A DNA stretch of 64,000 bases, from the NCBI RefSeq assembly GCF_002305855.1, contig NZ_CP022163.1:3658292-3722291 (forward strand), written 5' to 3'. Origin of the DNA: Melittangium boletus DSM 14713 (lineage in GTDB: Bacteria > Myxococcota > Myxococcia > Myxococcales > Myxococcaceae). Under the pieces are notes generated by a model, which was given only the letters and a program-made list of their open reading frames with translations, searched no databases and was not told where the DNA came from. The first letter of the stretch is position 1. Every line of letters begins with the position of its first letter. Both the position numbers and the translations under genes were made by a program. Of this stretch, positions 8,647 to 17,612 are shown piece after piece.

Positions 8647-9453
8647 ATGAACACTGAACTCATCAAGAGCACCTTGAATCTGCTCCACGAGGTGGGTCGG
8701 CATGCATCCACACCGGAACAACACGAAGCGCTCGAGAACGCCAGGCTCGCCCTCTACTTCATCGAGGGGAGGAGTGAGGCTGGTCCGTTCGCGGATTATC
8801 TCGAGAAGTTCGACGCGGAGTCGCGCAGGCCCCTCATCGCCTTCGAGACGAAAGATGAAGCGGACGCCTGGCTGAGGAATCACCCCGCGCCGCCTCATGG
8901 TGCCACCATTGGGGCAGCGGGTTCTCTCTACACGCTCGCATACCTGCGCGAACTCGAACACCGGAAGCTTCTCCGCGTCCTTACCGACAAGGAACTGACA
9001 CGAACGGATGACGCCGAAGTTCAGGCCGAGGAAAAAGAGGATGAACGACCCCCTCCCCATTGGAGCCATCGCTCGATGTTCAGTGTCTTTGGCTTCGCCA
9101 ACTGGTCTTTCTTCCATCTCCATCAACTTGAGCAGCGACTCTCCTCGCCCGAGGAGATTGATGCCCTCCGCGTCGCCAAGCTCGCCTTCCACTTCGTGAT
9201 GGACGTAGGGGAAGACCACGGATTCGAGGAGTACCGGCGAACCCTCCTCGCATCCAGGACCTCGCATCCGCTCCAGTCCTTCGCGACCCGGGAGGAGGCG
9301 GACACATGGTTGGCAACACAACCCGAGCCCCCACCTCCAGCGGTGGTCGCCATCGGTGGCGACCTCTACTCCGTGGGCTACAACCGACTGAAGCGGTACC
9401 GCGTGATGATCCGCATCCCCACGCAGCAGGAACTGGACCCCAGAGTTGCGTGA
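8647..9453 (+). CDS. probable orphan immunity protein with two tandem repeats
   Basis: 268-residue soluble protein made of two copies of a roughly 125-residue unit. Repeat 1 contains LENARLALYFI, EDYLEKFD-like sequence, PLIAFETKDEADAWLRNHP and GSLYTLAY...RKLLR. Repeat 2 contains ALRVAKLAFHFV, FEEYRRTLL, PLQSFATREEADTWLATQP and GDLYSVGY...RVMIR. Each ends with an L-x-E motif. Proteins with these EADAWL repeats recur beside lipoprotein toxins in myxobacteria. Here the gene follows a broken toxin by 38 bp, so it looks like retained immunity without a functional cognate toxin. The immunity role is inferred from context; start ATG 8647. Confidence 0.65.
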   Translation: MNTELIKSTLNLLHEVGRHASTPEQHEALENARLALYFIEGRSEAGPFADYLEKFDAESRRPLIAFETKDEADAWLRNHPAPPHGATIGAAGSLYTLAYLRELEHRKLLRVLTDKELTRTDDAEVQAEEKEDERPPPHWSHRSMFSVFGFANWSFFHLHQLEQRLSSPEEIDALRVAKLAFHFVMDVGEDHGFEEYRRTLLASRTSHPLQSFATREEADTWLATQPEPPPPAVVAIGGDLYSVGYNRLKRYRVMIRIPTQQELDPRVA

Positions 9454-9474
9454 AGTGACCAGCCTGACGGCCAC

Positions 9475-10599
9475 TCAGCGTTGAAAGAAGGTGTCGCAAA
9501 AGCGCTCGAGTCGAGCGAGCGCTTCAGGCAGGTTCATGCGGCCCAGCCCCAGCCGGAAGTGATTCCCGGGGAAGTCATACACGGCTCCGGGCAGAAGCAA
9601 TACGCCTTCCTGTGCCACCAGGGCCTGACAGAACTTCTCCACCGACTCTCCACTCAACAGCCGGGGGAACGCCACGCTTCCCGCCTTGGGCCGCACCCAG
9701 GAGAAGTGTTCCCGCCGCCGCGCGAAGAAGTCGTCCATCCGCGCCAGGTTGTCCGCCAGGAGCGCCCGGCTCCTCGCCAGAACCCGCTCCCGCGCCCGCA
9801 GCGCCACGAGCGCCAGCACCTCGCTCGGCGCCGCGTTGCACAGGGACGTGTAGTCCTTGAAGGCCGCGCAGCGCGCCAGCAGCCCCGCGTCCCGGCTCGC
9901 CAGCCACCCCACCCGCAGCCCCGCCAGCCCGAACGCCTTGGACATCACCCCCACGCTCACCCCCCGGGCCGACACCTCCACCGCCGAGGGCAACGTGTCG
10001 CGCGCGTCGTATTCGAGGTAGCGGTACACCTCGTCCGACAGCACGTACACGCCCCGAGCCTCGGCCAGCGCGAACAACCCCCGCCACGTCTCCGCGTCCG
10101 GCAGCGCGCCCGTGGGGTTGTGCGGGAAGTTCACCACCACCACCTTCGTGTCCGGCCGCAGCATGCGCTCCACCGCCGCGAGGTCCAGGCGCCAGCCCTC
10201 GTCCTCGCGCAGCCGCAGGAGCGACACCTCCGCCCCCGTCGCCCGAGCCACCTCGTACAGGGACTGGTAGCCCGGCCATGTCACCACCGCGTGATCCCCC
10301 GGCCCCAGGAGCACGTTGAGCAGGACGAAGATCGCGTCCTGCGCCCCCGCGAACGTCAACACCTGCCCGGCGTCCACCCCGGGGTAGAGCCCGGCCAATT
10401 CCTCGCGCAACACGGGCAGGCCCGTGGACTCCGTGTAGCCCAGGCTCAGCCGCTCCCAGCGCTCGCGCGCGTCCGCGTCCGCCAGAGCCAGCAGGTCGCT
10501 CATCCGCCAGCCCTCGATGTCCGAGGAGCACAGCAGATAGGGCGCCTGGAACTCCCATTTCGCGAAGTACCGCTCGAGCTTGAACTCTGGAATCCGCAT
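9475..10599 (-). CDS. PLP-dependent aminotransferase, class I/II
   Basis: 374 residues of fold-type I aminotransferase. Recognised are the PLP-phosphate loop GAQDAIF, NFPHNPTGALP (substrate-carboxylate Asn), LSDEVYRYLEY and the Schiff-base lysine Lys221 in SKAFGLAGLRVGW. The final domain (PKAGSVAFPRLL...FRLGLGRMN) is complete. Substrate is not determined; VioD/capreomycidine-synthase-like and aspartate-type enzymes share this pattern. Stop codon lies 21 bp from the convergent immunity gene. The gene's 3' end has a degenerate second copy at 7795-7956, indicating that a cassette was inserted exactly downstream of this gene. Confidence 0.88.
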   Translation of the reverse strand: MRIPEFKLERYFAKWEFQAPYLLCSSDIEGWRMSDLLALADADARERWERLSLGYTESTGLPVLREELAGLYPGVDAGQVLTFAGAQDAIFVLLNVLLGPGDHAVVTWPGYQSLYEVARATGAEVSLLRLREDEGWRLDLAAVERMLRPDTKVVVVNFPHNPTGALPDAETWRGLFALAEARGVYVLSDEVYRYLEYDARDTLPSAVEVSARGVSVGVMSKAFGLAGLRVGWLASRDAGLLARCAAFKDYTSLCNAAPSEVLALVALRARERVLARSRALLADNLARMDDFFARRREHFSWVRPKAGSVAFPRLLSGESVEKFCQALVAQEGVLLLPGAVYDFPGNHFRLGLGRMNLPEALARLERFCDTFFQR

Positions 10600-10608
10600 G
10601 ACAGCCCC

Positions 10609-11574
10609 CTAACGCATCAACAGGAAGAGCAGTCCGAGCGCCAGCAACACCGCGCCCACCACCGCCAGCACCTTGACCACCGACACCGGGGCGTCGCCCA
10701 GCACCACGGCCGGATCCTCCCCGTGCACCACCACCCGGTAGAGCTTGTTCCGGTAGCGGTAGGCCAGCACGTAGGCGGGCAGCGCGTAGCGGCGCGTCTC
10801 CAGGCGCGAGAGCACCACCGCCACGTGCACGTTGCGGAAGCGGCGGCCCGGGATGTGCTCGCGCTCCATGCGCTGGCGGGCCTCGGCCTCCACCGCCGCT
10901 TGAATCTGCCGCCGCGCCCCCGAGCGCGTCACGTCGAAGCGCTCCATCTGCGCGTCCTCGGGACCCCGGGGCTCGCGCGCCGCGGCACCCAACCGGTAGC
11001 CCCCCGCGAGCTGGGCACATTCGCGCGCCGAGAGGCCCCTCGACGCGGACACGAGTACATCCTGGAAGGCGAGGTCCACCTGCCCCGCGTGCGGCGCCCA
11101 GTCCGAGCGGCGGCTGCCCGCGTCCGAGTCCGCCGCCCAGCTCACCCGCGCTCCCGCGCTGAAACCCCACGCCGGCCACCACAGGGCCTTCAGCGAGTCC
11201 ACCGCCGCCCGGACCGCCAGATCCGAGGGCCGGAAGAAGCGCTTCTGGGAGAGGAAGCCCGCGAGCGCCTCGCGGGCCGCGGAGGGATCCACCGTGAAAG
11301 GCACGATGGCCTCGGCCTGCTCCAGCGGGTCCGCCGTCGTCTCCACGTGCATCACCGACGCGCAGAAGGCACACCGGGGCGCCTTCGCCTCCACCGAGTA
11401 CTCCACCGCGGCCCCACAGGTGTCACAGCGCGCCACCCGTGCCCGGACCTTCTCGCGCGGCACGCCAGACTCCCGGGAGCGGGGCACCGCCAGTCCACAG
11501 AGCGGACAGCGCAAGTCCCCCACCTCGAGCGCGCCGCCACACCGCGCGCACCCCACCGCCGCCAGCGCCGTCAT
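10609..11574 (-). CDS. zinc-ribbon protein with C-terminal membrane anchor (A)
   Basis: 321 residues. It starts with CxxC pairs (CARCGGALEVGDLRCPLCG, then CDTCG...CAFC), i.e. two zinc ribbons, followed by a soluble middle (VPFTVDPSAAREALAGFL, WWPAWGF) and a single C-terminal transmembrane helix (VLAVVGAVLLALGLLFLLM). It is paralogous in layout to the gene just upstream (11571-12473). Start ATG 11574 overlaps that gene's stop as ATGA, so the two are translationally coupled and probably act together. No enzymatic motif is visible; function unknown. Confidence 0.7.
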   Translation of the reverse strand: MTALAAVGCARCGGALEVGDLRCPLCGLAVPRSRESGVPREKVRARVARCDTCGAAVEYSVEAKAPRCAFCASVMHVETTADPLEQAEAIVPFTVDPSAAREALAGFLSQKRFFRPSDLAVRAAVDSLKALWWPAWGFSAGARVSWAADSDAGSRRSDWAPHAGQVDLAFQDVLVSASRGLSARECAQLAGGYRLGAAAREPRGPEDAQMERFDVTRSGARRQIQAAVEAEARQRMEREHIPGRRFRNVHVAVVLSRLETRRYALPAYVLAYRYRNKLYRVVVHGEDPAVVLGDAPVSVVKVLAVVGAVLLALGLLFLLMR

Positions 11575-12473
11575 GAGTGGCCTCGCAGGAGGAAGTACAG
11601 CCCCACGCCCAGCGCCACCACCGTCAGCACCGTGAGCGCCACCTTCACCCACGACACGGGCGGATTGCCGTACACCTCACCCGTCTGTCCGTTGACCACC
11701 ACGCGCAGCGGGGGCGCGTTCGGGGCGTAGCGCGCCGCCAGCACCCACACGGGCACCAGGCACACGTCCAGCGACTCCTCCTCCAAGCGCATCTGGTAGC
11801 GCAAGTCCCGGTGCGAATCGCCCGGCATGAAGGCCGCGAGGCGCCGCGCCACGAGCGCCTCCGCCTCCGCGCGCGCCTGGGCCAGGCACTCCTCGCGCGC
11901 CAGCGACGGCTCCTCCGTCACCCAGCCGGCCACCAGTCCGGGCTCGTAGCGCGCCAGGGCCCTCAAATCGAAGGGCTCCAGCGCCTCCAGCTCCGCGTTG
12001 GGCAGGCCCCGCGAGGCCGTCACCAGCACGTCCGGCACATACTCGGCGTGCGCGCCCCGGAGCGAGCGCCACTCCGTCTTCGTCACCGTGCGCGTCTTGG
12101 TGACCGTCTTGCCGTTCTCCGTCGTCGTGTACGTCTCCGTCTCGCGGTAGTCCTCGCCGATGGAGGCGCTGTACTCGGACTCGGCACGGGCGCTGTAGAG
12201 CCAGGCCGGCACATACACCCCCCGGACGTCCTGCAGCGGCGCTCGTTTGAGCCCCGAGTGCGTCCACGGGTGACGCGAGCGCAGCCACGCCTTCACCCGC
12301 TCGCCCGCGGCCTGATGCGTGAGCGCGAAGCCCAACGTGAAGACGGGCTCGGGCCTGTCCACGCTCGGCGGACGCTCCACCACCGAGGGCGCCGCGCAGT
12401 ACGGACACACCGTGGTGCGCAACTCGGGCGCCACCACCAGCTCCGCCCCGCACGACTGGCACCGCAGGTTCAT
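11571..12473 (-). CDS. zinc-ribbon protein with C-terminal membrane anchor (B)
   Basis: 300 residues. It begins MNLRCQSCGAEL...CPYC, one zinc ribbon. A soluble domain follows with VFTLGFALTHQAAGERVKAWL, a YVPAWLYSARAESEYS block and a Thr-rich hairpin (TETYTTTENGKTVTKTRT). It ends with a transmembrane helix (VALTVLTVVALGVGLYFLL) and a short tail. The Zn-ribbon/body/TM order matches its operon partner at 10609-11574, suggesting an old duplication and perhaps a hetero-complex at the inner membrane. ATG 12473 is preceded by an AGGAG site. Function unknown. Confidence 0.7.
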   Translation of the reverse strand: MNLRCQSCGAELVVAPELRTTVCPYCAAPSVVERPPSVDRPEPVFTLGFALTHQAAGERVKAWLRSRHPWTHSGLKRAPLQDVRGVYVPAWLYSARAESEYSASIGEDYRETETYTTTENGKTVTKTRTVTKTEWRSLRGAHAEYVPDVLVTASRGLPNAELEALEPFDLRALARYEPGLVAGWVTEEPSLAREECLAQARAEAEALVARRLAAFMPGDSHRDLRYQMRLEEESLDVCLVPVWVLAARYAPNAPPLRVVVNGQTGEVYGNPPVSWVKVALTVLTVVALGVGLYFLLRGHS

Positions 12474-12563
12474 CCCTGGCTCCTCTCGTTCCGGACCCGC
12501 GCCTCCCCATACCATCGCCCCAAACTCAACATCCGGGCCAAATGGTGGTATAGGGTCACACCC

Positions 12564-13091
12564 GTGGTCCTATTTCACGCCATTCATCCGACAGGCGGCT
12601 CGCGCCCGTCCTACCTCCTCTCCGGGAGCGACCCCACCGCACTGACCGAGAATCTCTCGGTGGATGGACGGCTCTGGCCTCTCCTCGTCGCGAAGTTCGG
12701 CCCCGATTCCCAGGCCACCGACCTCGAGGCGTACCTGGAGGTCCGGAACGAGTGGCTGCGTCGGCGCGAGCCTCACGTGCACGTCCTCGATGTGCGCGAG
12801 CTGAGCCTGTCCCAGGTCTGCTCCAGCATCCGCCAGCGCTACATCGACTGGCTGCGTGAGCACGCCGACACCCTGCGTCCGTGCCTGCTGGGCTCGGCCT
12901 ATCTCTTGAGATCGCCCGAGGGGCGCATCATGACGAGCCTCATCCGTCACTGCGCGGGGATGAACTCCCCCTACGTCATCACCCCTACGCAGTCCCAGGC
13001 GATCACGTGGGCCGCCGAACGTCTCCAGGACGCGGGGCTCGCCCCGGCCGCCACGCGCGTGCGCGCCGCGTTCTCCATCCCCGCGAGCTGA
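12564..13091 (+). CDS. STAS/SpoIIAA-like hypothetical protein
   Basis: About 175 residues, transcribed divergently from the zinc-ribbon pair. The alternating pattern (LSVDGRLWPLLVAKF...HVHVLDVRELSLSQVCSSIRQRYIDWLREH...PCLLGSAYLLRSPEGRIMTSLI) resembles the STAS-like/SpoIIAA-like fold found in many myxobacterial proteins of unknown role. GTG 12564 is taken as start because no ATG is in frame. The methylthioadenosine phosphorylase gene begins 11 bp downstream, so the two may be cotranscribed. The fold call is tentative. Confidence 0.6.
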   Translation: MVLFHAIHPTGGSRPSYLLSGSDPTALTENLSVDGRLWPLLVAKFGPDSQATDLEAYLEVRNEWLRRREPHVHVLDVRELSLSQVCSSIRQRYIDWLREHADTLRPCLLGSAYLLRSPEGRIMTSLIRHCAGMNSPYVITPTQSQAITWAAERLQDAGLAPAATRVRAAFSIPAS

Positions 13092-13102
13092 AAGGCCCCG
13101 CC

Positions 13103-13987
13103 ATGACCCCGTCCTCCTCGCCCGTCATCGGCATCATCGGAGGCAGTGGCCTCTACCAGATCGATGGCCTGACGGACGTCTCCTGGCGCCAGGTGTCCTC
13201 GCCCTTCGGCGCGCCCTCGGACGCGTTGTGCTTCGGCACGCTCGAGGGCACGCCCGTCGTGTTCCTGCCCCGCCATGGCCGGGGCCACCGCGTTCCGCCC
13301 TCGGAGATCAACTTCCGGGCGAACATCGACGCGCTCAAGCGCGCGGGCGTGACGGACGTGCTGAGTGTGTCCGCAGTGGGCAGCCTGCGCGAGGACCTGC
13401 CTCCAGGCACCTTCGTGGTGGTGGATCAATTCATCGACCGGACGTTCGCGCGGGAGAAGAGCTTCTTTGGCACCGGGTGCGTGGCGCACGTGTCCGTGGC
13501 GAAGCCGGTGTGCCGGCGGCTCGGGGACGCGGTGATGGACGCCTGCGGGGACGTGACCATCGCGGCGCGCCGGGGCGGCACCTACCTGGTGATGGAGGGG
13601 CCGCAGTTCTCCTCCCTCGCCGAGAGCGAGCTGTACCGGGCGTGGGGTTGCAGCGTGATCGGCATGACGAACATGCCCGAGGCCAAGCTCGCCCGGGAGG
13701 CGGAGCTCTGCTACGCGAGCGTGGCCATGGTGACGGACTTCGACTCCTGGCACCCGGGGCACGACGCCGTCACGGTGGATCAGGTGGTGTCGGTGATGCA
13801 CGCCAACTCGGGCAAGGCGCGCGCACTGGTGAAGAACGTGGTGCCCCGGCTCGGCGGACACGCGGGGCCCTGCGTCCACGGCTGCCAGCGGGCGCTCGAC
13901 CACGCCCTCATCACCGCCCCCGAGGCGCGGGATCCCGCCATGCTCGCGAAGCTCGACGCCGTGGCGGGACGAGTGCTGAAGCGCTGA
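13103..13987 (+). CDS. mtnP: S-methyl-5'-thioadenosine phosphorylase
   Basis: Catalyses phosphorolysis of 5'-methylthioadenosine to adenine and 5-methylthioribose-1-phosphate. The 294-residue protein has all PNP/MTAP family landmarks: IGIIGGSGLYQI, FLPRHGRGHRVPPSEINFRANI, the SAVGSLRED block, the nucleoside-binding EGPQFSSLAESELYR...IGMTNMPEAKLAREAELCYASVAMVTDFD and the terminal His-rich segment. Length and order fit the trimeric MTAP subgroup. The product feeds mtnA, encoded 1.7 kb downstream with one unrelated secreted-protein gene between. ATG 13103 starts 11 bp after the previous stop. Confidence 0.93.
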   Translation: MTPSSSPVIGIIGGSGLYQIDGLTDVSWRQVSSPFGAPSDALCFGTLEGTPVVFLPRHGRGHRVPPSEINFRANIDALKRAGVTDVLSVSAVGSLREDLPPGTFVVVDQFIDRTFAREKSFFGTGCVAHVSVAKPVCRRLGDAVMDACGDVTIAARRGGTYLVMEGPQFSSLAESELYRAWGCSVIGMTNMPEAKLAREAELCYASVAMVTDFDSWHPGHDAVTVDQVVSVMHANSGKARALVKNVVPRLGGHAGPCVHGCQRALDHALITAPEARDPAMLAKLDAVAGRVLKR

Positions 13988-14230
13988 CGCCGCCCGGCTG
14001 ACCGGCCCCAAAGGTCCGATGCCCGGAGCCGGGCAGCCTGGCATTGTCCCCCCCCATGGAGCACCCGCCGCCGCGGTGGCCATCCATCACGCGGTGCTCC
14101 ATGAAGATGAGACGCGAAGCGGGCCACCTATGCACCCCTTCTCGATTCTTTCGTCCCTCCGACACACACCGACACGGGCCTCCAGGTGAAATGCCTGGAT
14201 TCCAGGAATTGACTCGGCCAGCGTTGGGGG

Positions 14231-15577
14231 ATGCGACTCCTCTCCCGTTTGCTGGTCGGTTCCCTCTCGGTCCAACTCCTGCTCGGCGCGTCGGTGGCGC
14301 GGGCGGACAGCTACGACAACGTCTGGATGGAGACCTATTACATCACCCAGTGCTCCTTCACGGCCGCCAACCCCAACGTGGGCAACATCTCCACGGGCTC
14401 CCCCGGCTACGGCGCCCTCAATGACTGGCGCATCGGCACCAGCCGCTCGGCGGACGCGGTGGACCCGGGCACCTCGGCCATCGGCGCCATCGGCCTCCTG
14501 TATGGCTATCAACGCCTGCTCGCCGCGGGCCGCAGCAATCCGGACCTCGACGCCCGCGCGAAGACGGCCCTCAGCGGCTACTTCTGGAGCTGGGTGCGCA
14601 ACCCCCAGAACCACGTCGTCGAGACCGTGAACGGCACCACCCGCGTGGGCTTCATGCAGTCGCCCACCGGGCAGTTCGTCAACTACGACGCCCATGGCAA
14701 CCGGACCAACTCCTTCCCCGCCGGCGCCGCCGCCACCGCCGAGGTCCTCATCGCCATGCGCAAGTACTGCCTGTACTCGCCCAACGGGGACCGGGCCAAC
14801 TACCAGACCCAGGAGTACGCGCTGGCGCACCAGATGGCCGACTACATCAACGCCCACCTGGGCTCGTGGACCATCGACCGCTCCTACGCCGTGGCCGCCT
14901 TCCGCGCCTTCTCCCACTGGGCCACGGCCGTGGGCGACACCGCCACCGCGAACTATTACAACGCCCAGGCCAACACCGTCGCCGGCTGGCTCGCCAACGC
15001 CCAGGACAAGGGCAGCTGGGGCAACTACTACGCCTACCTGGATGGCGGCGGAAACGGCGTCTACAACGGCGGCATCGACCAGACGGGCTTCTCCCCCTAC
15101 GAGTTCAGCGCGCGCGACCCGGGCGAGGCCTACGCGAAGAAGCTCGCCGACTGGTGGGAGACCGGCACGGCGTACAACGGCGTGCCCCTGAGCATCGCGA
15201 GCGGTCGCTACGCGGGCGGCGTGCACCAATGGACGCCCCAGAATGGCACCGACACCAAGGTGTACCCCGGCTCCGCGCTCCAGCTCGCCGACGCCGAGTG
15301 GAAGATCGCCCGCGCCACGGGCAACTACCATGACCTGTATGGCGCGGCCTGGAAGCACTACAACTTCGCCCTGTCCGCCCTGGGCTCGGCGAACGGCTCG
15401 GGCTGCTGGGTGAACAACACGTCCGTGGATGGCGTCGTCGGCGGCTTCGTAGACTGGGTGGACACCGCCAATGGCGCCCGCCCCGCCGCGTGGCAGCGCT
15501 TCGTCGACACGAGCGCCTACCTCATCATCGCCACCGAGCAGCTGGCCTTCTCCAACCTCGTGGACTGGAGCCACTGA
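14231..15577 (+). CDS. secreted protein with (alpha/alpha)6-barrel glycosidase-like fold
   Basis: 448 residues beginning with a signal peptide (LLSRLLVGSLSVQLLLGASVARA, cleavage after ARA). The mature part is rich in Trp, Tyr, Gly and Asn with repeated helix-pair patterns (AIGLLYGYQRLLAAG, ALSGYFWSWVRNPQNH, AYAVAAFRAFSHWATAV-like, PGEAYAKKLADWWETG, ALQLADAEWKIARATGNYHDLYG). This is reminiscent of (alpha/alpha)6 toroids such as cellulase-like or polysaccharide-lyase-like enzymes. No catalytic residues could be assigned. It sits between mtnP and mtnA but is probably unrelated in function. A CCAGG...CCTGG hairpin lies just upstream. Confidence 0.65.
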   Translation: MRLLSRLLVGSLSVQLLLGASVARADSYDNVWMETYYITQCSFTAANPNVGNISTGSPGYGALNDWRIGTSRSADAVDPGTSAIGAIGLLYGYQRLLAAGRSNPDLDARAKTALSGYFWSWVRNPQNHVVETVNGTTRVGFMQSPTGQFVNYDAHGNRTNSFPAGAAATAEVLIAMRKYCLYSPNGDRANYQTQEYALAHQMADYINAHLGSWTIDRSYAVAAFRAFSHWATAVGDTATANYYNAQANTVAGWLANAQDKGSWGNYYAYLDGGGNGVYNGGIDQTGFSPYEFSARDPGEAYAKKLADWWETGTAYNGVPLSIASGRYAGGVHQWTPQNGTDTKVYPGSALQLADAEWKIARATGNYHDLYGAAWKHYNFALSALGSANGSGCWVNNTSVDGVVGGFVDWVDTANGARPAAWQRFVDTSAYLIIATEQLAFSNLVDWSH

Positions 15578-15671
15578 GCGCCCGCTCGTCCGCACGGCCC
15601 GAATCCTCCCGCCCCGCTCCCGCCCCCAGGCATGATGGAAGGGTCGCCCCACGCCGGGGCCGGGAGAGCCC

Positions 15672-16784
15672 ATGAAGGTCCACGGAAAAGCCATGCGCAG
15701 CGTCTGGGCCGAGCCGGATGGCTCGGTCGGCATCATCGACCAGACGCGCCTGCCCCACGCCTTCGTGACGCTGCGCCTCTCCACGCTGGACGCGGCGGCC
15801 CACGCCATCCGTTCCATGCAGGTGCGAGGGGCGCCGCTCATCGGCGCGGTGGCGGCCTACGGGGTGTGCCTGGCGTTGCGCGAGGACGCCTCCGACCCGG
15901 CCCTGGAGCACGCATGCACCCTTCTCCAGGCCACCCGGCCCACGGCCGTCAACCTCGCCTGGGCGCTCGAGGGCATCCGCCAGGCGCTCCGTCCCTTGGC
16001 TCCGTCCGAGCGCCCCGCCGCCGCGTGGAAGCACGCCGCCCTCCTGTGTGACGAGGACGTGGCCATCAACCGCGCCATCGGCGGCCATGGGCTCGCGCTC
16101 ATCCGAGAGGCCTGGGCGCGCAAGGGCCGTGAGGGACGGGTGAACGTGCTCACCCACTGCAACGCGGGCTGGCTCGCCACGGTGGACTGGGGCACGGCGC
16201 TCGCGCCCCTGTACCTGGCGCACGACGAGGGCCTGCCCCTCCACGTCTGGGTGGACGAGACGCGGCCGCGCAACCAGGGCGCGAGCCTCACCGCGTGGGA
16301 GCTGGGCCAGCACGGCGTGCCCCATACCGTCATCTCCGACAACGTGGGCGGGCACCTCATGCAGCACGGCCAGGTGGACCTGTGCATCGTGGGCACGGAC
16401 CGCACCACGGCACGCGGCGACGTGGCGAACAAGATTGGCACCTACCTCAAGGCGCTCGCGGCGAAGGACAACGGCGTGCCCTTCTACGTGGCATTGCCCT
16501 CGCCCACCATCGACTGGACGCTCGGAGACGGGGTGCGCGACATCCCCATCGAGCAGCGGGACGGACGCGAGGTGACGGACGTGAGCGGCCGGCTTTCGTC
16601 CGGCGAGGTGGCCACGGTGCGCATCACCCCCGAGGGCAGTCCCGTGGCCAACTATGGCTTCGACGTGACGCCCGCGCGGCTCGTCACGGCGCTCGTCACC
16701 GAGCGGGGCGTGTGTCCGGCCTCCGAGGAAGGCCTGCTCACGCTCTTCCCCGAGCGGCGCCCGGCGCGGGGGACGGGCACATGA
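15672..16784 (+). CDS. mtnA: S-methyl-5-thioribose-1-phosphate isomerase
   Basis: Interconverts methylthioribose-1-phosphate and methylthioribulose-1-phosphate. The 370-residue protein has the family signature [22 protein letters not shown] with catalytic Cys163, [18 protein letters not shown], and [19 protein letters not shown] with catalytic Asp243. It is related to eIF2B alpha-type folds but the Cys/Asp pair marks a true isomerase. Its TGA overlaps the ATG of the class II aldolase (ATGA), giving a coupled two-gene unit downstream of mtnP. Confidence 0.93.
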   Translation: MKVHGKAMRSVWAEPDGSVGIIDQTRLPHAFVTLRLSTLDAAAHAIRSMQVRGAPLIGAVAAYGVCLALREDASDPALEHACTLLQATRPTAVNLAWALEGIRQALRPLAPSERPAAAWKHAALLCDEDVAINRAIGGHGLALIREAWARKGREGRVNVLTHCNAGWLATVDWGTALAPLYLAHDEGLPLHVWVDETRPRNQGASLTAWELGQHGVPHTVISDNVGGHLMQHGQVDLCIVGTDRTTARGDVANKIGTYLKALAAKDNGVPFYVALPSPTIDWTLGDGVRDIPIEQRDGREVTDVSGRLSSGEVATVRITPEGSPVANYGFDVTPARLVTALVTERGVCPASEEGLLTLFPERRPARGTGT

Positions 16785-17446
16785 GCACGCTCGAACACCT
16801 GGCCGAGCGCGAGGCGATGATCGCCCTGGCGCGGAGGATGAATGACTCGGGGCTCAACCAGGGCACGAGCGGCAACCTGAGCCAGAGGGTGGACGGGGGC
16901 TTCCTCATCACCCCGTCGGGGATGGACTACGACGCGCTCATGCCCGAGGACATCGTGCACATGCGCCTGGACGGCACGTCCGAGGGCCGGCGCGAGCCTT
17001 CCTCCGAGTGGCGCATCCACCGGGACGTGCTCGCCACGCGGCCCGAGGTGGGGGGCGTGCTGCACGCGCACTCCATGTTCAGCACGAGCCTCGCGTGCTT
17101 GCGCCGGCCCATTCCAGCGTTCCACTACATGGTGACGCGGGCGGGAGGGGAGAACATCCGCTGCGCGGACTACGCCACGTTCGGCTCGGAGGAGCTGTCG
17201 CGCCATGTGCTCATGGCACTGGAGGGACGGCGCGCGTGCCTGATGGCCAACCACGGCATGCTCGCGGTGGGTGACAGCCTTCCGAGCGCCTTCAAGCTCG
17301 CGGTGGAAGTGGAAACACTCGCGGCCATGTACTGGCGGGCGCTCCAGGTGGGCGAGCCCGTGTTGCTGGATTCGGACGAGATGGCCCGGGTGCTCGAGAA
17401 GTGGAAGACCTACGGGCAGACGGCCGTGCCCACTTCACGCCCCTAA
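16781..17446 (+). CDS. class II aldolase/adducin family protein, likely methylthioribulose-1-P aldolase or MtnB-type enzyme
   Basis: 221 residues, class II aldolase/adducin fold. SGNLSQRV and [11 protein letters not shown] form the phosphate site, and the metal ligands are His95 and His97 (HAHS) plus a late ANHGML histidine. Coupled by ATGA overlap to mtnA, it should act on methylthioribulose-1-phosphate. Two known fates fit this superfamily: dehydration by MtnB in classical methionine salvage, or aldol cleavage to DHAP and methylthioacetaldehyde by Ald2-type enzymes. No mtnC/mtnD/mtnE gene is nearby, which leans towards the cleavage route. The choice is inference. Confidence 0.8.
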   Translation: MSTLEHLAEREAMIALARRMNDSGLNQGTSGNLSQRVDGGFLITPSGMDYDALMPEDIVHMRLDGTSEGRREPSSEWRIHRDVLATRPEVGGVLHAHSMFSTSLACLRRPIPAFHYMVTRAGGENIRCADYATFGSEELSRHVLMALEGRRACLMANHGMLAVGDSLPSAFKLAVEVETLAAMYWRALQVGEPVLLDSDEMARVLEKWKTYGQTAVPTSRP

Positions 17447-17612
17447 AGAAACTTCCCGTCCCGAGGCCAGGACATTTTCCTGACAAGCCAGGCACTGCCA
17501 AACCCAACACAGTCAAGAACCACCAACCCGCCAAGAACGTCCGTGAGCTTATCGAGCTGGTCCGGGCAGCAGAAGAGCAGCTCATCGCGAACGGTCATGA
17601 CGGTGTAGAAAC
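17447..17612 (+). pseudogene. 5' fragment of a gene split by the IS element
   Basis: In the frame reading NHQPAKNVRELIELVRAAEEQ this stretch codes for a plausible helical segment ending NGHDGVET exactly at the IS insertion point. No start codon is present after the aldolase stop, so its own 5' end is lost. Joining it to the sequence right of the IS (19286 onward) continues a protein reading RVHIIRGIYYGTTWS, after a one-base correction. Function unknown. Confidence 0.45.
17602..17612 (+). repeat. target-site duplication, left copy
   Basis: GGTGTAGAAAC occurs here and again at 19286-19296 in direct orientation, flanking the IS termini. An 11-bp duplication is in the range typical of IS4-family insertions. 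Confidence 0.85.
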
